A DNA stretch of 64,000 bases from Microbacteriaceae bacterium (GCA_031177985.1 JAPSJW010000005.1:124001-188000), one strand, 5' to 3'. Shown: positions 14,872-27,749, counted from the stretch's first letter. The notes: generated by a model from the letters alone, not told the origin. Made by a program: numbers and translations.

Positions 14872-17800
14872 TCACTGGCGCACGTCGGGCACGCGCACCG
14901 GCATCCAGGCGCCGTCGCGATGCAGCACCCCGCCGCCCGCCGTCTGCGCTCCGACCATGAACTTCGGGATCTGCGTGCCGAAGAGCTGGGTGCCGATCAT
15001 CGCGGTGTTCGGCGAGAGCACGAGACCGGTGCGGGCCTTCTTCGCGATCACGAAGGCCCCGCCGAACAGGTTCGACGAGGAGTCCACCTCGACCCCGACC
15101 AGGAACACGACGCTCGCCGAGATGCCCGAGATGGCGTGCTCGATCGGAGCCTGCTTGAGCAGCTCGGCGTCGTCCACGACGACCGTCGGGCGGATGCCGC
15201 GCGGGTTCTCCAGGGCCTCGAGCGCCTCCAGCAGCTGGGTGCCGTCGGTCTCGGGTGCGCTGAGCACCGGGATGCCGTGGCTGCCGGCCACCTGGGTGAG
15301 CACGGATGCCCGGGGAGCGATCACGAGCAGCGGATGCTGCGCCCAGGCGAGCTGGTGGGTGATCGCCGCGAGCGCGCTCGAGCGGCCGCTTCCCCGCTGG
15401 CCGGCGACGACGAAGCCCTGGCTCGTGTCCCAGTCGACCGTCACCCGGCTGAGTTCGTCGCCGCCCACGCCGACCACGGGGGTGCCGGCCTCGGTGCCGC
15501 CGAGCAGCGGCAGCTCGTAGGAGGCGGACAGCGCCATGTACGACGGCAGCGGGTCGACCCGGAACGGCCGGGGCAGCTCGGCGAGCTGCGGGTAGGCGTC
15601 GAAGTGGTCGCGCACGTGCTCCACGATCGCCCGGAACGCGGAGGTCTGCGCCTCGCCGCTCGTGTCGCGGCTGAGCACCGCGAGCTGCGCCTCGATGCCG
15701 GACGCGCCGAAGAGCACACGCCCGGGCGGCATGCCCTGAGGCACCTCGCGCACCATGATGCCGGCCGCGCGGTAGTCGTTGAGGTCGCGCAGCGGGAGCA
15801 CGTACTGGGTGTCGATGAAGCTCGCGACCTTGTCGCCCGCGATGCTGCGATCACCCGTCATGACGACCCGGATACCGGCCGCCGGCCCTTCGCGCAGCAC
15901 CCGCATCATCTGGTCGCGGAACGCGACGAGCTGGTCCGCGCTGAGCGTGGAGGTGAGGCGCTCCCAGCCGTCGATCGCGACGATCGCGTAGGGCAGCGCA
16001 TCCGCGGGGCTCGCGAGGCGGCGCTGCTCGGCGATGTTGCCGACACCGGCCCGCGAGAGCACCGTCTGGCGGCGGCTGAGCTCCTCGAGCAGGCGACGGA
16101 TGAGGCGCGGCAGCCGCTCCTGCTCCAACGGCGTGACGACGGCGCCGCAGTGCGGCGCGTCGGCGAGCGGCAGGAGCGCCCCGTTGCCGTAGTCGGCGAC
16201 GTAGAGGTGCAGGTCGGCGGGGGTGAACCGCTGCACGGCCTGGGCGAGGATCGTGCGCAGCGCCGTGGTGCGGCCCGAGAGCGCGCCACCGAAGAACAGC
16301 AGGTGACCGCCGTCGACGACGTTCCAGCCGAGCATCCGCTGCTTCTGGTCCTTCGGCACATCCTCGAGGCCCAGCACGAGCGTGTTCTCCTGCAGCTCGT
16401 CGGTCGAGAACCGGTCGAGCGGCACGAGGGCGGGCAGCGGGAGGAGCCACGGGGAGGGGTTCCTCTCGATGCCCGTGCGCTGGGCCGCCGCGATCGCGAG
16501 GTTCACGAGAGCGCGCAGGTCGGTGTCGTCCTGGTCGGCGCGAGCGCCTCCGCCGCCGCCGCTCGGGAAGCGCGGCGGGGTGCCGAGCGCGGACCACTCG
16601 ATCGGCGCCTTCGGCGGGAGCACGGCGACCTGCCGCTGCACGCCCAGGCGGATGCCGGCCACGCGCGCGGTCTGGAACGGGATGGGGGCGCTGCCCTGGC
16701 CGGTGCGCACATAGCCGCGGCCGGGGGTGTTCGCGCCGATGAGGGCCGCCTCGGGCGAGCCGAGCACGTCGGAGGAGTCGCCGCGGTCGGTCACGCGCAG
16801 GGCGACGCGCAGGTTGATGTTCGACTGCATCTCGGGCGTCACGACACCCGACGGGCGCTGCGTGGCGAGCACGAGGTTCACCCCGAGGGACCGGCCGACC
16901 CGGGCGATGCGGACGAGGCCGTTGATGAAGTCGGGCAGCTCGGTCTTGAGCTCTGCGAACTCGTCGATGACGATCATGAGCCGGGCGAGGCCGAGGCGCG
17001 CGGCCGCCTCGGGGTCCTTCGCCCATGCCGCATCCACGTCCTTCGCGGCGAGCTCGCGCAGGACGCGCTCGCGGCGCTTCAGCTCCGCGTCGAGCGAGGC
17101 GAGCGCACGCTCCGTCTCGCGGGCGTCGAGGTTCGTGACCATGCCGACGGTGTGCGGCAGCCTCTCGCAGTCCGCGAAGGCCGAGCCGCCCTTGTAGTCG
17201 ACGAGCACGAAGTTCAGGGCGTCGGGGCGGTTCGCGAGCGCGAGCGAGACCACGAGGGTCTGCAGGAACTCCGACTTGCCCGACCCCGTCGTGCCCGCCA
17301 CCAGCGCGTGCGGGCCGTCTGCGGCGATGTCGAGGGCGAACTCGCCATCCGCATTCGCTCCGACGACGACGTAGGTGCGACGCGGGGTCGTGCGCCAGCG
17401 CTCGACGAGCGCGTCGGCGTCGTCGAGGTCGACGCCGAGCAGCTCCGTGTACCGGACGCTCGTGGGCAGCATCCCCTCGTCGCCCACGCCGCTGACGTGC
17501 TCGATCGAGCAGAGGCGGCGGGCGATCGCCTCCGCCGCGGGCAGCGAGATGCCGTCGAGCAGCACCGTTCCGTAGTAGTCGTCGCTGCTCTCGAAGCGGG
17601 CGAGGGAGCGGTCGGCGGGGTCGATCGCGACGACGGTCGCCGCCTCCTCGGGCAGCCGGGCCCGGTCGTTGTCGAGCGCGATGATGTGGATGCCGTACTT
17701 GCTGCCCTTGTCGAGCAGCGGCACCATGCCCGGCAGCATGCGGTAGCGGCGAGCGCCGTCGACCACGACCACCACCTGCATGTCGAAGTCGCCCCCGCGA

Positions 17801-19221
17801 TCGCCCGTGGCGCGGATGCGCGCCTCCAGCAGCGCGGTCAGCTCACGCAGCCGCTCACGGCGGGTGTCGTCGGTGTTGCCGACGAGCGAGACGACGTTCT
17901 CGCCTGCCTGGTTGTGCGGCAGCCACTGCACCCACGACCACTCGGCCTGGTCCGCCTGGTCGCAGAGCACGAGCAGCTGCAGATCGCGCGGCGACCGCAG
18001 GGTGGCGAGCGAGGCGACCATCGACCGCACCGAGTTGCGGGCGGCATCGAGTGGCCCGGCCACGCCGAGCGGTCCGCGGCGGAGGTCGGCGGCGACCGGA
18101 GCCGGCGCGACGCCCACCCTGCGCTCGCCGCGCAGCTTCGTCGATCCGCCCTCGAAGCGCACGTCGAGCGGCACCTCCGTCACGCCGACCCGCACCTGCA
18201 GCGAGTCACGGTCGCCGATCCGCCGCTCCCAGAGCCGCGACAGCGGTCGCATCGCGATGTCCCGGATGATCACCGGGTCGGGGTGCCGGTACCAGGAGTC
18301 GAGCCGCTGCTCCTTGACGAGTCCCTCGATGCGCTTCTGCGCATCCTTGATCTCCTCGATCCACTGCTGCTCGGTCTTCTCGCCCTTGCGCTTGGCGAGC
18401 CTGCGATTGGTGAGGAACGAGCCGATGACCATGATCGGCGACGCTGCCGCCATGAGCAGCATGACCGGGCGCTGGAACAGCACCGCCATCGTCACGCCGA
18501 GGATGACCGGGATGACGGCCGACAGCCACGGAAGGGTCGCGCCGTCCTGCTCCTCGGGCTTGTCGCCCGGCAGCTGCAACGCCGGCTGCGGACGGGCGGG
18601 GTGGATGCGGCTGGGGCGGTTGAAGCCGCGCATGCCCATCGCGTCGCCGGTGATGTCCGCGTCGGGCGCAGGGGCCACGCCAATACGGAACACGCTGCTG
18701 CCGATCTGCACGAGGTCGGCGGGCACGATGCGGGTCGGCTCCTCCACCCGCTCGCCGTTCACGTGCACGGCGGTCGTGGCGTCGGCGGGCGAGAGCGTCG
18801 CGACGAGCGGCGCGGGGCGACCATCCGCCGACTCGCCCGGTCCGATCTGGAGCGTGGCGTGGTGGCCGGCGAGGAACGGGTCGGCGACGCACAGCTCCGA
18901 CGCGCGCGAGCTGCCGATGCGGATGCTCTCGCCCAGGTGCAGGGCGAAGGTCTCGCCCGAGAAGGGTCCGCCTACCACCTCGAGCCGGAGGGACCCTGGG
19001 CGCAGGTCGCGCTCATCGCGGCGAGGCAGCTCCGCCCCGTTGAGGATCGTCGCGGCCGACAGCTTCGCGGACGGGTCGGTGCCAGGGCCGAGCAGCGACG
19101 GATCGAGATCAAGGGACTCCGCGACCTCCTTGAGCGTCGTCGCATCGTCGACCTTCAGCAGCCACGACTTCGACCCGTCGCTCTGGGCGGCGGGATCGTG
19201 CACGGTCAGTCGCAGGCTCAA
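14872..19221 (-). CDS. eccC: Type VII secretion ATPase EccC/EssC-like with N-terminal FHA domain
   Basis: This 1449-residue FtsK/SpoIIIE-type translocase is the motor of the type VII system. The first 85 residues are beta-rich and may be ubiquitin-like. A FHA domain follows (about 95-190; RIGSSRASELCV, GHHATLQIG), then two membrane helices (about 225-275). Three ATPase domains follow. The first has an intact Walker A, GTTGSGKS near residue 641, and Walker B LMIVIDEFAELK. The second (GALSGRTTA near 979) and third (GQRGSGRSSA near 1274) have Arg in place of the P-loop Lys. FHA at the N-terminus resembles Firmicutes EssC more than mycobacterial EccC. The TTG at 19221 is preferred because GAAGGA precedes it at proper spacing. 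It is 13 bp downstream of the secreted-protein gene. Confidence 0.94.
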   Translation of the reverse strand: MSLRLTVHDPAAQSDGSKSWLLKVDDATTLKEVAESLDLDPSLLGPGTDPSAKLSAATILNGAELPRRDERDLRPGSLRLEVVGGPFSGETFALHLGESIRIGSSRASELCVADPFLAGHHATLQIGPGESADGRPAPLVATLSPADATTAVHVNGERVEEPTRIVPADLVQIGSSVFRIGVAPAPDADITGDAMGMRGFNRPSRIHPARPQPALQLPGDKPEEQDGATLPWLSAVIPVILGVTMAVLFQRPVMLLMAAASPIMVIGSFLTNRRLAKRKGEKTEQQWIEEIKDAQKRIEGLVKEQRLDSWYRHPDPVIIRDIAMRPLSRLWERRIGDRDSLQVRVGVTEVPLDVRFEGGSTKLRGERRVGVAPAPVAADLRRGPLGVAGPLDAARNSVRSMVASLATLRSPRDLQLLVLCDQADQAEWSWVQWLPHNQAGENVVSLVGNTDDTRRERLRELTALLEARIRATGDRGGDFDMQVVVVVDGARRYRMLPGMVPLLDKGSKYGIHIIALDNDRARLPEEAATVVAIDPADRSLARFESSDDYYGTVLLDGISLPAAEAIARRLCSIEHVSGVGDEGMLPTSVRYTELLGVDLDDADALVERWRTTPRRTYVVVGANADGEFALDIAADGPHALVAGTTGSGKSEFLQTLVVSLALANRPDALNFVLVDYKGGSAFADCERLPHTVGMVTNLDARETERALASLDAELKRRERVLRELAAKDVDAAWAKDPEAAARLGLARLMIVIDEFAELKTELPDFINGLVRIARVGRSLGVNLVLATQRPSGVVTPEMQSNINLRVALRVTDRGDSSDVLGSPEAALIGANTPGRGYVRTGQGSAPIPFQTARVAGIRLGVQRQVAVLPPKAPIEWSALGTPPRFPSGGGGGARADQDDTDLRALVNLAIAAAQRTGIERNPSPWLLPLPALVPLDRFSTDELQENTLVLGLEDVPKDQKQRMLGWNVVDGGHLLFFGGALSGRTTALRTILAQAVQRFTPADLHLYVADYGNGALLPLADAPHCGAVVTPLEQERLPRLIRRLLEELSRRQTVLSRAGVGNIAEQRRLASPADALPYAIVAIDGWERLTSTLSADQLVAFRDQMMRVLREGPAAGIRVVMTGDRSIAGDKVASFIDTQYVLPLRDLNDYRAAGIMVREVPQGMPPGRVLFGASGIEAQLAVLSRDTSGEAQTSAFRAIVEHVRDHFDAYPQLAELPRPFRVDPLPSYMALSASYELPLLGGTEAGTPVVGVGGDELSRVTVDWDTSQGFVVAGQRGSGRSSALAAITHQLAWAQHPLLVIAPRASVLTQVAGSHGIPVLSAPETDGTQLLEALEALENPRGIRPTVVVDDAELLKQAPIEHAISGISASVVFLVGVEVDSSSNLFGGAFVIAKKARTGLVLSPNTAMIGTQLFGTQIPKFMVGAQTAGGGVLHRDGAWMPVRVPDVRQ

Positions 19222-19234
19222 GCGTCGTCCTTCG

Positions 19235-20308
19235 TCACGCAGCGCCCACTCGATCGAGCAGACGGGAGAACGGGGTCACGATACCGGTCGTGTCGGCGCC
19301 CTCGTCGGCAGGAGGCTCCAGCGTCGGCACGAGAGTGGCGACGCTCCTCTCGCCGACCCCGGGAGCGAGCGGCAGCTCGAGCAGCGCGTCCCGCGCCTCG
19401 CCGCCCGGCGCGAGCAGGGTCACGCTGCCGGTCGCCTGCTCGCCGTCCTCCGTCGCCACGTGGAACGAGAACTGATCGACCGCGGGCTCCCCCGAGGGCC
19501 GATAGGTCGCCGTGCCGTCCGGGCGGCAGGTGACGCTGCCCTCCATCGCGTCGCCGCATCCGATCACGGTCGCCTCACGGTCGACGAGTGCCGCGAGGTC
19601 GATCTCACCCGCCTCGTCCATCGGCAGGTAGACGTGCGAGGCGCCCAGCGCATCCGCACCGGGCTCGTAGAGGCGCACGGTGAGGCTCGTGCGGCGCGAC
19701 AGCTGCTCGACGTCGTCGCCGACCCGCACCCGCAGCTCCGCCGCCCCCGTGTAGCCCGGGCTCGCGGCGAGGACGAGGTGGGTCGCGGTGACGCTGAGCG
19801 TGCCCGCCCTCCTCGGCTTCACCGAATCGGCCTCGATCGTCGCGCCTTCCGTGCAGAGCCCGCAGGTGATCCGCAGGTCGCTCAGCGGGATGAGCACGCG
19901 CGAGCCCGCGGCGAACGGGTACCCGTAGGACCCCTCCTCGAAGGTCGGCGCGGTCGGCGGCTCGAAGGCGATCAGATACTCGAGCGAGACGGTGCTCACG
20001 CCGTTCGTGATCTGCACCGGCACCCGCAGGCTGCCGAGCTCGGGGTCGTAGCTGTCGGCGCGGAAGGTCACCGTCGACGGGTCGCACGCGGTCGCGAAGC
20101 CGCTGGACTGGAACGGCGCGCAGTCGACGAACGTCCAGCCCTCGGCGGGCTTCGCCGAGATCTCCCCGAGATAGGGGATGCGCACGACGTTGGCGCCGGT
20201 CGGCACCGGCTCCGGAGCGGCGGCGGCCGCGCCCGAACCTCCGGCGAGCGCGCTCGCGAGCACGAGCGCTCCCAGGAGCCTCAGCCCTCGCCGTCTCATC
20301 CGCCCCAC
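19235..20308 (-). CDS. Secreted protein upstream of eccC with Ig/cadherin-like repeats
   Basis: This 357-residue protein has a signal peptide (RRRGLRLLGALVLASALAGG then an Ala-rich cleavage region). The mature part is beta-rich, with segments such as GTLSVTATHLVLAASPGYTG and GTATYRPSGEPAVDQFSFHV that look like bacterial Ig or cadherin-like folds. Cysteine pairs (CGLC; CAPF and CDPS) could form disulfides. GTG at 20308 lies exactly 6 nt after TAACAT on the minus strand, suggesting a leaderless transcript; an ATG three codons in is the alternative. It opens the operon leading to eccC and the FHA gene, so it may be an extracytoplasmic component of the machine. I cannot assign it to EccB, EccD, EccE or mycosin. 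Confidence 0.82.
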   Translation of the reverse strand: MGRMRRRGLRLLGALVLASALAGGSGAAAAAPEPVPTGANVVRIPYLGEISAKPAEGWTFVDCAPFQSSGFATACDPSTVTFRADSYDPELGSLRVPVQITNGVSTVSLEYLIAFEPPTAPTFEEGSYGYPFAAGSRVLIPLSDLRITCGLCTEGATIEADSVKPRRAGTLSVTATHLVLAASPGYTGAAELRVRVGDDVEQLSRRTSLTVRLYEPGADALGASHVYLPMDEAGEIDLAALVDREATVIGCGDAMEGSVTCRPDGTATYRPSGEPAVDQFSFHVATEDGEQATGSVTLLAPGGEARDALLELPLAPGVGERSVATLVPTLEPPADEGADTTGIVTPFSRLLDRVGAA

Positions 20309-20361
20309 GCGGCTATGTTAGACACGCCCACCGTTGTCGGAGCCCGGAGGAGGGGAAGCGC

Positions 20362-20955
20362 ATGGCCGCCGAGGCGCCGACTCCCGCTCCCCCGACGCTC
20401 GCTCCGACGCCCGAGCCGCCGCTGCAGAACCAGCTGCTCGGATGGGCGCCGGGGCAGGCCCCCATCGCCCCGACGGATGCCCCCGGCGGCACGAAGCGCG
20501 CGGTCGCCGCCTCTGCCACGGTGATCCCCGAGCTCGGCGAGGCCGAGGTGAAGCCGCGGCCGCTGTGGCGGCACCCGGCGATGCTCGTCTCGATGATCCT
20601 GACCTTCATCGCCCTGGTCGTCGCCGGCGTCCTCATCGTGCTCTCGATCGTGAACGGCGGAGCGGCCCGCGTCACGGGGCTCGAGCTCGAGCTCGGCGAG
20701 GGGAACGCCCACCTGACCTGGTCGGCCCCCGACACCGAGGTCGACCTCTACGTCGTCACCGGCGGCGATGCCCTCGACCTGTCCCAGCGCGTGCGCGGCG
20801 AGGAGGCGTGGCTGCCCGTCGCGCTCGGCCTGTTCGGCGACGACTCCTGCTTCGTCGTGCGTCCCGCCGAGCGCTCCGGCGATCCCATCAGCCTCGTCGC
20901 CGAGGACCTCGAAGCGCAGGGAGCGCAGAGCGCGTGCGTCGCCGACGTCTCCTGA
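20362..20955 (+). CDS. Single-pass membrane protein divergent from the T7SS operon
   Basis: This 197-residue protein has a Pro/Ala-rich cytoplasmic N-terminus (about 1-70; APTPAPPTLAPTPEPP). One strong membrane helix follows (about 77-99; VSMILTFIALVVAGVLIVLS), then an external domain of about 100 residues with a strand-rich start (ARVTGLELELGEGNAHLTW) that may be a fibronectin-III-like fold, and two Cys. The ATG at 20362 has a strong GGAGGAGGGG site upstream. It diverges from the secreted T7SS-linked gene across 53 bp and overlaps the next lipoprotein gene by 22 nt, so the pair is probably coupled. I infer a role at the cell envelope with the secretion system; no family name is certain. Confidence 0.8.
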   Translation: MAAEAPTPAPPTLAPTPEPPLQNQLLGWAPGQAPIAPTDAPGGTKRAVAASATVIPELGEAEVKPRPLWRHPAMLVSMILTFIALVVAGVLIVLSIVNGGAARVTGLELELGEGNAHLTWSAPDTEVDLYVVTGGDALDLSQRVRGEEAWLPVALGLFGDDSCFVVRPAERSGDPISLVAEDLEAQGAQSACVADVS

Positions 20956-21692
20956 CCCTCGCCGCGGTCACCGGCGTCCTCGCGCTCAGCGGATGCTCCG
21001 GCTCGGGCGACGAGGTCGCGGTGCCGGAGCCGACGAACGTCGACCTCGGCCGGGTCGACATCCAGGACGAGGCCGGCAACGGGCTCTGGTACCTGGCAGG
21101 CGCCGACGCGCTCGACGTCGTGGTCGAGGCGATGCGCGATGCCGGACCCGTCACCGTCGAGGGCCGACTCGTCGAGTCCATCCCCCACGAGGACGCCCCG
21201 CCCAGCCAAGGCCGGGTGCTGCAGGTCTCGGCCGCGGGCTCCCCGACCGAGTACCGCGCGACCATCACGGCGGCGGACCAGCAGGTCGAGGTGATCGTCG
21301 TCGACGGCGTGGGGTACCTGCGCGGCAACGCAGCCTACGCCGAGCGGATCGGCCTGCCGGAGGCGGCGCAGGGATTCGTCTGCGTCACGGGGGACGACCC
21401 GCTCGTGCGGGAGTGGCAGGACCTGACGGATGCGCCCGCGCTGCTCGACACCCTCCTCGCCGCGAGCGAGCTGAGCGTCACCGAGCCGGCGGAGGACGCC
21501 GAGACCCTGCAGCTCGTGGTCGGAGCGGGCGGTGCGCCGATCGGAGCGCTCACCGTCGCCGCCACGGGAGAGCCGCTACCGTCGGACCTCGTCGTCGGCG
21601 ACGTGTCGGGCGACGTGTCGCTCACCTTCACCGGATGGGGTGAGCCGGTCGCCGTCGAGGCGCCCGAGGAGCTCGCGATCCCCTGCGAGTGA
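20934..21692 (+). CDS. Lipoprotein of unknown function next to the T7SS locus
   Basis: This 252-residue protein begins VRRRRLLTLAAV and has a lipobox LALSGC (Cys about residue 21), so it is predicted to be a diacylglyceryl-anchored lipoprotein. The mature part is acidic, with alternating strands and helices (VVVEAMRDAGPVTVEGRLVE, YRATITAADQQVEVIVVDG), reminiscent of LolA/LppX-like folds that carry hydrophobic ligands. That resemblance is weak and structural only. The start GTG at 20934 lies inside the end of the upstream membrane-protein gene, with AGGGAG upstream. It converges with the gene at 21699 with a six-base gap. Confidence 0.82.
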   Translation: MRRRRLLTLAAVTGVLALSGCSGSGDEVAVPEPTNVDLGRVDIQDEAGNGLWYLAGADALDVVVEAMRDAGPVTVEGRLVESIPHEDAPPSQGRVLQVSAAGSPTEYRATITAADQQVEVIVVDGVGYLRGNAAYAERIGLPEAAQGFVCVTGDDPLVREWQDLTDAPALLDTLLAASELSVTEPAEDAETLQLVVGAGGAPIGALTVAATGEPLPSDLVVGDVSGDVSLTFTGWGEPVAVEAPEELAIPCE

Positions 21693-21698
21693 CGGCCT

Positions 21699-22028
21699 CT
21701 ACCAGCCCGAGCAGCCCGCGCAGCCGGTGCTGAGCAGGTTCACGCCGGTGCGCTGATCGGCGAAGGCCGCCCAGGCGGCCGCCGCGTCGCCGCGACGTGC
21801 GGCATCCTCGAAGGCGCCGAGGTTCTGGTCGGCCGTCGACACCCACTGCCGGTACACCGGGTCGTCGATCCCGTCGACGCCCTGAGCGGCCACGGCGCGC
21901 AGTCGGCCGATCGGCTCGAGCAGGGCGGGCAGCCGGCCTGCATTCCCCTGCGCCTCGATGACGACCGGGGTCATCCCGATGATGATCTGGCGGAGTTCCT
22001 CGCAGCGCTCAGCGCGGACGTCGCTCAT
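21699..22028 (-). CDS. Small helical protein with C-terminal CAGC motif (109 aa)
   Basis: This 109-residue all-helical-looking protein ends in STGCAGCSGW. The placement of a CxxC at the C-terminus of a four-helix-type sequence recalls cytochrome c', but the heme His after the second Cys is missing (Ser instead) and there is no signal peptide. It is therefore not a c-type cytochrome as it stands; it could be a metal- or redox-binding relative. The ATG at 22028 has a good AGGAAGGA site. It diverges from the membrane gene at 22143 and converges with the lipoprotein gene. I give it no function. Confidence 0.7.
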   Translation of the reverse strand: MSDVRAERCEELRQIIIGMTPVVIEAQGNAGRLPALLEPIGRLRAVAAQGVDGIDDPVYRQWVSTADQNLGAFEDAARRGDAAAAWAAFADQRTGVNLLSTGCAGCSGW

Positions 22029-22142
22029 CAGCGTCCTTCCTGGGGTGGGCTTTCGGCAGTCTATCCACAGCATCCGCCCCGCCCCGGTGCCCTCTCTAGA
22101 ATGAAGCGTCCACCCCCGAGCACGGCACGAGTCAGGAGCCCT

Positions 22143-22793
22143 GTGAGCCGCTACGCCCCGAGCCTCGTCGACGATCCACGGGTCGAGTCGAGGCGGTCGA
22201 CGCCCCTCACGGTGATCGCCGTCGCGGTCGCCGTGATCGCCGCGTTCGCGCTCTGGTACTCGATCGCCAACTTCGCCTCGATCGCCGCGGGCGCACGCGA
22301 GCTCGCCGATCAGGCGGTCACCGCACGCAACGAGTTCAGCCAGCGGGTGGCGCCATTCGCCTACATCCTCGCCAGCGCCATCGCCATCCCGGTGGCGATC
22401 TGGGCGGCGATCTGGCGCAGCCGCGTCCTCGTGAACAAGGAGAGCGGGAACCGGCTCCGCCGCAAGGTCGATCTGGCGTTCGCCGGGGACTGGAATCTGC
22501 TGCTCGAGCTGCACCGCCGGTTCGCTACCGGGGACCCGAAGGTCTACACGCCGGTGCCGGCGAACTCCGGTCGGGGCGGCGCCGTGGGCCTCGAGGCGTG
22601 GCTCGTGCCCGAGGACCGCATCGCCTACGTCGGGCTCAGCTACGGGTTCAAGAAGGACGTGCAGCGCGCTGGCGTCATCCGCTACACCGACCGGGCGTAC
22701 GACGCGTTCGCGGCTGCCGTGAGGCACGAGCTGCACCGGCCGCTGCCCGACGACAAGAACCCCAACCTCGCAGCCCCGTCGGCATCCGCATGA
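22143..22793 (+). CDS. Two-pass membrane protein of unknown function
   Basis: This 216-residue protein has two hydrophobic helices: about residues 20-45 (LTVIAVAVAVIAAFALWYSI) and about 75-95 (APFAYILASAIAIPVAIWAA). A soluble C-terminal domain of about 110 residues follows (SGNRLRRKVDLAFAGDWNLL, then GFKKDVQRAGVIRYTD). The start GTG at 22143 has CAGGAG five bases upstream; an ATG 14 codons earlier lacks a site. Its TGA overlaps the ATG of the next gene (ATGA), so the two are coupled. The family is not recognised. Confidence 0.78.
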   Translation: MSRYAPSLVDDPRVESRRSTPLTVIAVAVAVIAAFALWYSIANFASIAAGARELADQAVTARNEFSQRVAPFAYILASAIAIPVAIWAAIWRSRVLVNKESGNRLRRKVDLAFAGDWNLLLELHRRFATGDPKVYTPVPANSGRGGAVGLEAWLVPEDRIAYVGLSYGFKKDVQRAGVIRYTDRAYDAFAAAVRHELHRPLPDDKNPNLAAPSASA

Positions 22794-23536
22794 GCGCCTG
22801 GGACGAGTGGGCCGCGTTCCTCGCGAACGGCGGACGGTATGACGCGCCCGCGGACGTGGCGCGGGTCGATCGGGCGCGTCGCTACAACACGCGCGTGCTC
22901 AGCACCGTGCTGTTCCTCGCAGCGCTCGCGGTGATCCTCGCGGTCACGGTGCTCGTCGTGGGCGTCGCCCGGGTGTCGCTGCTGATCGTGATCGTGATCG
23001 TGCTGCTGGTGATCGTGCTGCTGTTCCTGCCGAAGATGCTCAAGCTGCGCCGCAACCTGCGCACCGCGCACGACGAGCGGGGCATCGCCCTCAGCGTGAG
23101 CAGCGAGGGTCTCGCGACGCCGCTGCTCGGGCTCATCCGCTGGAACGAGATGATCGCGGTTCTTCAGTACGACGACACCGCCCGCACCCAGGCGATCGGG
23201 CGCATCCCCATCACCGGCTTCGGCACGCGCGTCGCGCTGAAGTCGGGCGAGGCCCTGCTCGGGATCACGATCGGCGTGCGCGACGCGACCGCGCTCCGCG
23301 CGCGCCTGCCCGAGAAGGAGCAGCGCGCTGTGCGGCTCTGGGGCAAGCGCGAGGACGCCGTGCGCCCCGGCGACGTGACGCTGTACCTCGACTCCTTCCT
23401 GCCGCCCGAGGAGCTGCAGCGCACGCTTGCCGCCCTCCGCGGCGGAGCGCAGCTGCACTCCGTGCCCTACCAGGTGCCGTCGAGCGCCCTCGAGTACATG
23501 GCTGCCATCGGCGCGATGTTCGAGGAGAAGAAGTAG
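22790..23536 (+). CDS. Two-helix membrane protein with soluble C-terminal domain
   Basis: This 248-residue protein has two adjacent hydrophobic stretches (about 37-85, including LIVIVIVLLVIVLLFLP) and a cytoplasmic C-terminal domain of about 150 residues. That domain has PH-like character (GIALSVSSEGLATPLLGLIRWNEMIAVLQ), as seen in bacterial PH or STM3941-like membrane proteins. The ATG overlaps the upstream stop by one base. A palindromic element and the rpoC terminator lie downstream. I infer a bacterial PH-type domain from the strand pattern but cannot confirm it. Confidence 0.76.
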   Translation: MSAWDEWAAFLANGGRYDAPADVARVDRARRYNTRVLSTVLFLAALAVILAVTVLVVGVARVSLLIVIVIVLLVIVLLFLPKMLKLRRNLRTAHDERGIALSVSSEGLATPLLGLIRWNEMIAVLQYDDTARTQAIGRIPITGFGTRVALKSGEALLGITIGVRDATALRARLPEKEQRAVRLWGKREDAVRPGDVTLYLDSFLPPEELQRTLAALRGGAQLHSVPYQVPSSALEYMAAIGAMFEEKK

Positions 23537-23628
23537 GCGCTGCCCCCCCGGGCTCCTTCCCACCGGTCGTGGCTCGACGCGCCGCTTCTCCGGTTCCCTC
23601 TCAGCGCGACGCGCCGTGACGGGTCGGT

Positions 23629-23692
23629 CGCTCTTCGTTTTCCGACGTGTCGCACGGTTTTCCGGCACCCCGATGGCGGAAAACGAAGAGCG
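23629..23692. repeat. REP-like palindromic element, copy 1
   Basis: A perfect 16-bp inverted repeat (23629-23644 with 23677-23692; CGCTCTTCGTTTTCCG and its complement) flanks a 32-nt loop. The 59-bp core 23635-23693 matches 31553-31611 at 51 of 59 positions. It lies between convergent genes downstream of rpoC. The 290-bp gap 23537-23826 otherwise holds only the terminator at 23788-23813. Confidence 0.85.
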
Positions 23693-23787
23693 GCCGGCGC
23701 GGCGCCGGGCGTGTCCGCGCGCCGCAGCGGTACTGAGCCGCGGCTCCGGCGTCAGACTCGGACCCGCACGTACCCCCGGAAACGACG

Positions 23788-23813
23788 AAGGCCCCCGCCG
23801 AAGCGGGGGCCTT
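23788..23813 (-). terminator. Rho-independent-type hairpin after rpoC
   Basis: The arms 23788-23798 and 23803-23813 (AAGGCCCCCGC and complement) form a perfect 11-bp stem with a CGAA loop, 14 nt beyond the rpoC stop. The T-tract on either side is weak (CGTCGTT on the minus strand), so it may act in both directions for the convergent genes. Confidence 0.75.
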
Positions 23814-23826
23814 CTGATCGAGCGAC

Positions 23827-27708
<3,882 letters not shown>

Positions 27709-27749
27709 TTCTGTTTCTTCTCTCGTTGCAGTCTCGAAGGCGGGCCGGG

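Noticed and set aside
14386-19533. Open frame of over 1700 codons on the + strand opposite eccC
   Set aside because: No domain pattern, biased composition, no ribosome site, and exactly antisense to a clear EccC.
21699-22028. c-type cytochrome
   Set aside because: The CxxC is not followed by His and there is no signal peptide.
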